A stretch of DNA of 64,000 nucleotides from Chitinophagaceae bacterium (GTDB lineage Bacteria > Bacteroidota > Bacteroidia > Chitinophagales > Chitinophagaceae): the NCBI GenBank assembly GCA_947446645.1, contig CANFHA010000020.1, forward strand, positions 29,042-93,041, written 5' to 3'. This document shows, one piece after another, positions 63,361 through 64,000 of the stretch. The position numbers and the translations under genes are program-made. How positions within the stretch are numbered: position 1 is the first letter of the stretch; the number at the start of each line of letters is the position of its first letter. The notes under the pieces are model-generated. The model had not been told where the DNA came from. It did not search any database and worked only from the letters and a program-made list of their open reading frames with translations.

Positions 63361-64000
63361 TCACTGCGAAGTATGAAGCAACCTCACCACACTACGCATT
63401 CCGCCCCCACCTGTTAGCTCAAGAATATAAACTCCTGACGGATAGTTTTTGAGAGAAAACGTGTTTACTGCTTTAGTTAAAACACCTTCCTGTATGCACA
63501 CACCAGTCATACTCATCACCCGGTATGTTGCATCTCCGGCTCCATCTACATGCACCTCATTACCTGCAGGGTTGGGCCACACACTTATCTCATTGATGTC
63601 ATGCTGAGCGGAGCCGAACCAGGGCTGGAGAGAGGTTCCCAATGTCAGGTTCACTACCTGGCAGCCCGTATCATTACCGCAACGACTATAGGCTATAGCA
63701 CATACCGTATATACACCGCTGCCGGCATAGGTATAGACAAATGGCAGGCTGCCATAGCGCTTGCTGCCATCACCCATCTGCCATATCACACTATCCACAT
63801 ACAGCGTGCTGCCGGTATAGGCAATCGTTTGTGTATACCCGCCTGCCGGGCTGCTGGTGAAGGTAGCCGCCGGCACCGTGCACGCCACCGTATGCACCCA
63901 CTGGCATACCGTATCCGCGCCACAGGGGCCATACACCATCAGGCACACATAAAAGCTGTCTGGCGGCACCGTATATACATGCATATTGCTGAGGCCTGTG
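63361..64000 (-). CDS. T9SS-sorted secreted protein with PKD-like domains (5' end beyond window)
   Basis: The reading frame stays open to the window's right edge, so the N-terminus is missing. The visible 212 residues hold Cys-rich PKD-like segments (YTVPPDSFYVCLMVYGPCGA, YTYAGSGVYTVCAIAYSRCG), then a T9SS type A sorting domain (ISVWPNPAGNEVHVDGAG to GVYILELTGGGGMRSVV). An ATG at 63984 is an internal Met, not the start. Fourth T9SS substrate in this window. Confidence 0.87.
   Translation of the reverse strand, partial: TGLSNMHVYTVPPDSFYVCLMVYGPCGADTVCQWVHTVACTVPAATFTSSPAGGYTQTIAYTGSTLYVDSVIWQMGDGSKRYGSLPFVYTYAGSGVYTVCAIAYSRCGNDTGCQVVNLTLGTSLQPWFGSAQHDINEISVWPNPAGNEVHVDGAGDATYRVMSMTGVCIQEGVLTKAVNTFSLKNYPSGVYILELTGGGGMRSVVRLLHTSQ

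Noticed and set aside
1..64000. tRNA or rRNA genes
   Set aside because: None of the intergenic gaps shows a cloverleaf-like sequence or rRNA-like conserved stretch on reading; most gaps are too short.

Overview
The window looks like chromosomal DNA of a Bacteroidota bacterium, most likely Chitinophagia/Chitinophagaceae-like. The evidence is four secreted proteins with C-terminal type IX secretion (T9SS) sorting domains, many Sec/lipobox-type lipoproteins, -7 elements of the Bacteroidota form TAnnTTTG close to start codons, few clear Shine-Dalgarno sites, several TTG starts, and family content (AsmA-like, DUF2807, DUF4262, DUF885, DUF1003, DUF6265, M13, gliding/T9SS-type NHL proteins). No rRNA, tRNA, insertion sequence, prophage or CRISPR array was seen. 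Both ends cut genes: a Kup potassium permease at the left edge and a T9SS-sorted protein at the right edge.

Layout. 1-10 kb: kup (partial), a CBM9-like lipoprotein, a large AsmA-family protein, a beta-lactamase-fold hydrolase, a VOC protein, a DUF4262 protein, a DUF885 metallopeptidase and a DUF5615/DUF433 toxin-antitoxin pair. 10-13 kb: a 48-codon ORF behind a well-formed promoter, an NHL-repeat T9SS protein, then 1 kb without genes that carries DnaA-box-like sites, helically phased heptamers, a REP-like palindrome and one copy of a dispersed repeat. 13-21 kb: metabolism (M20 amidohydrolase, deoC, isocitrate dehydrogenase, acyl-CoA carboxylase beta), a SPOR protein, two tiny membrane proteins, an Mla-type ATPase, and pth. 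22-30 kb: signalling (CheB-CheR-PAS-kinase hybrid plus receiver; pruA; an operon of membrane protein, NarL-type kinase and regulator). 30-38 kb: an unknown protein, an ECF sigma factor and its membrane partner, a hotdog protein with a ketosynthase, a ParE-type toxin-antitoxin pair, and an M1 metallopeptidase. 38-46 kb: DUF2807, M13 peptidase, a second NHL/T9SS protein, dienelactone hydrolase, RDD protein, a DUF4249-like lipoprotein, then a tandem array of a 136-bp repeat. 46-64 kb: DUF1003, dnaK, Uma2, DUF6265, DinB, a Cys/Met-metabolism PLP enzyme, an M1/T9SS peptidase, a double-kinase hybrid with its receiver, an ACMSD-like decarboxylase, a signal peptidase with an altered dyad, a beta-helix lipoprotein, a SAM hydroxide adenosyltransferase, an ABM monooxygenase, an NlpC/P60 lipoprotein and the partial T9SS protein.

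Most genes are housekeeping or envelope functions in short transcription units. No single large undescribed system was found. The most unusual material is non-coding: the 136-bp repeat family (three tandem copies plus a diverged, inverted copy 33 kb away), the composite 11.9-12.9 kb region, and repeated ATCACTATGA motifs ahead of the ECF sigma gene. At the protein level, an isocitrate dehydrogenase with an atypical cofactor pocket, a signal peptidase with His in place of the general-base Lys, and two look-alike kinase/receiver pairs deserve attention.
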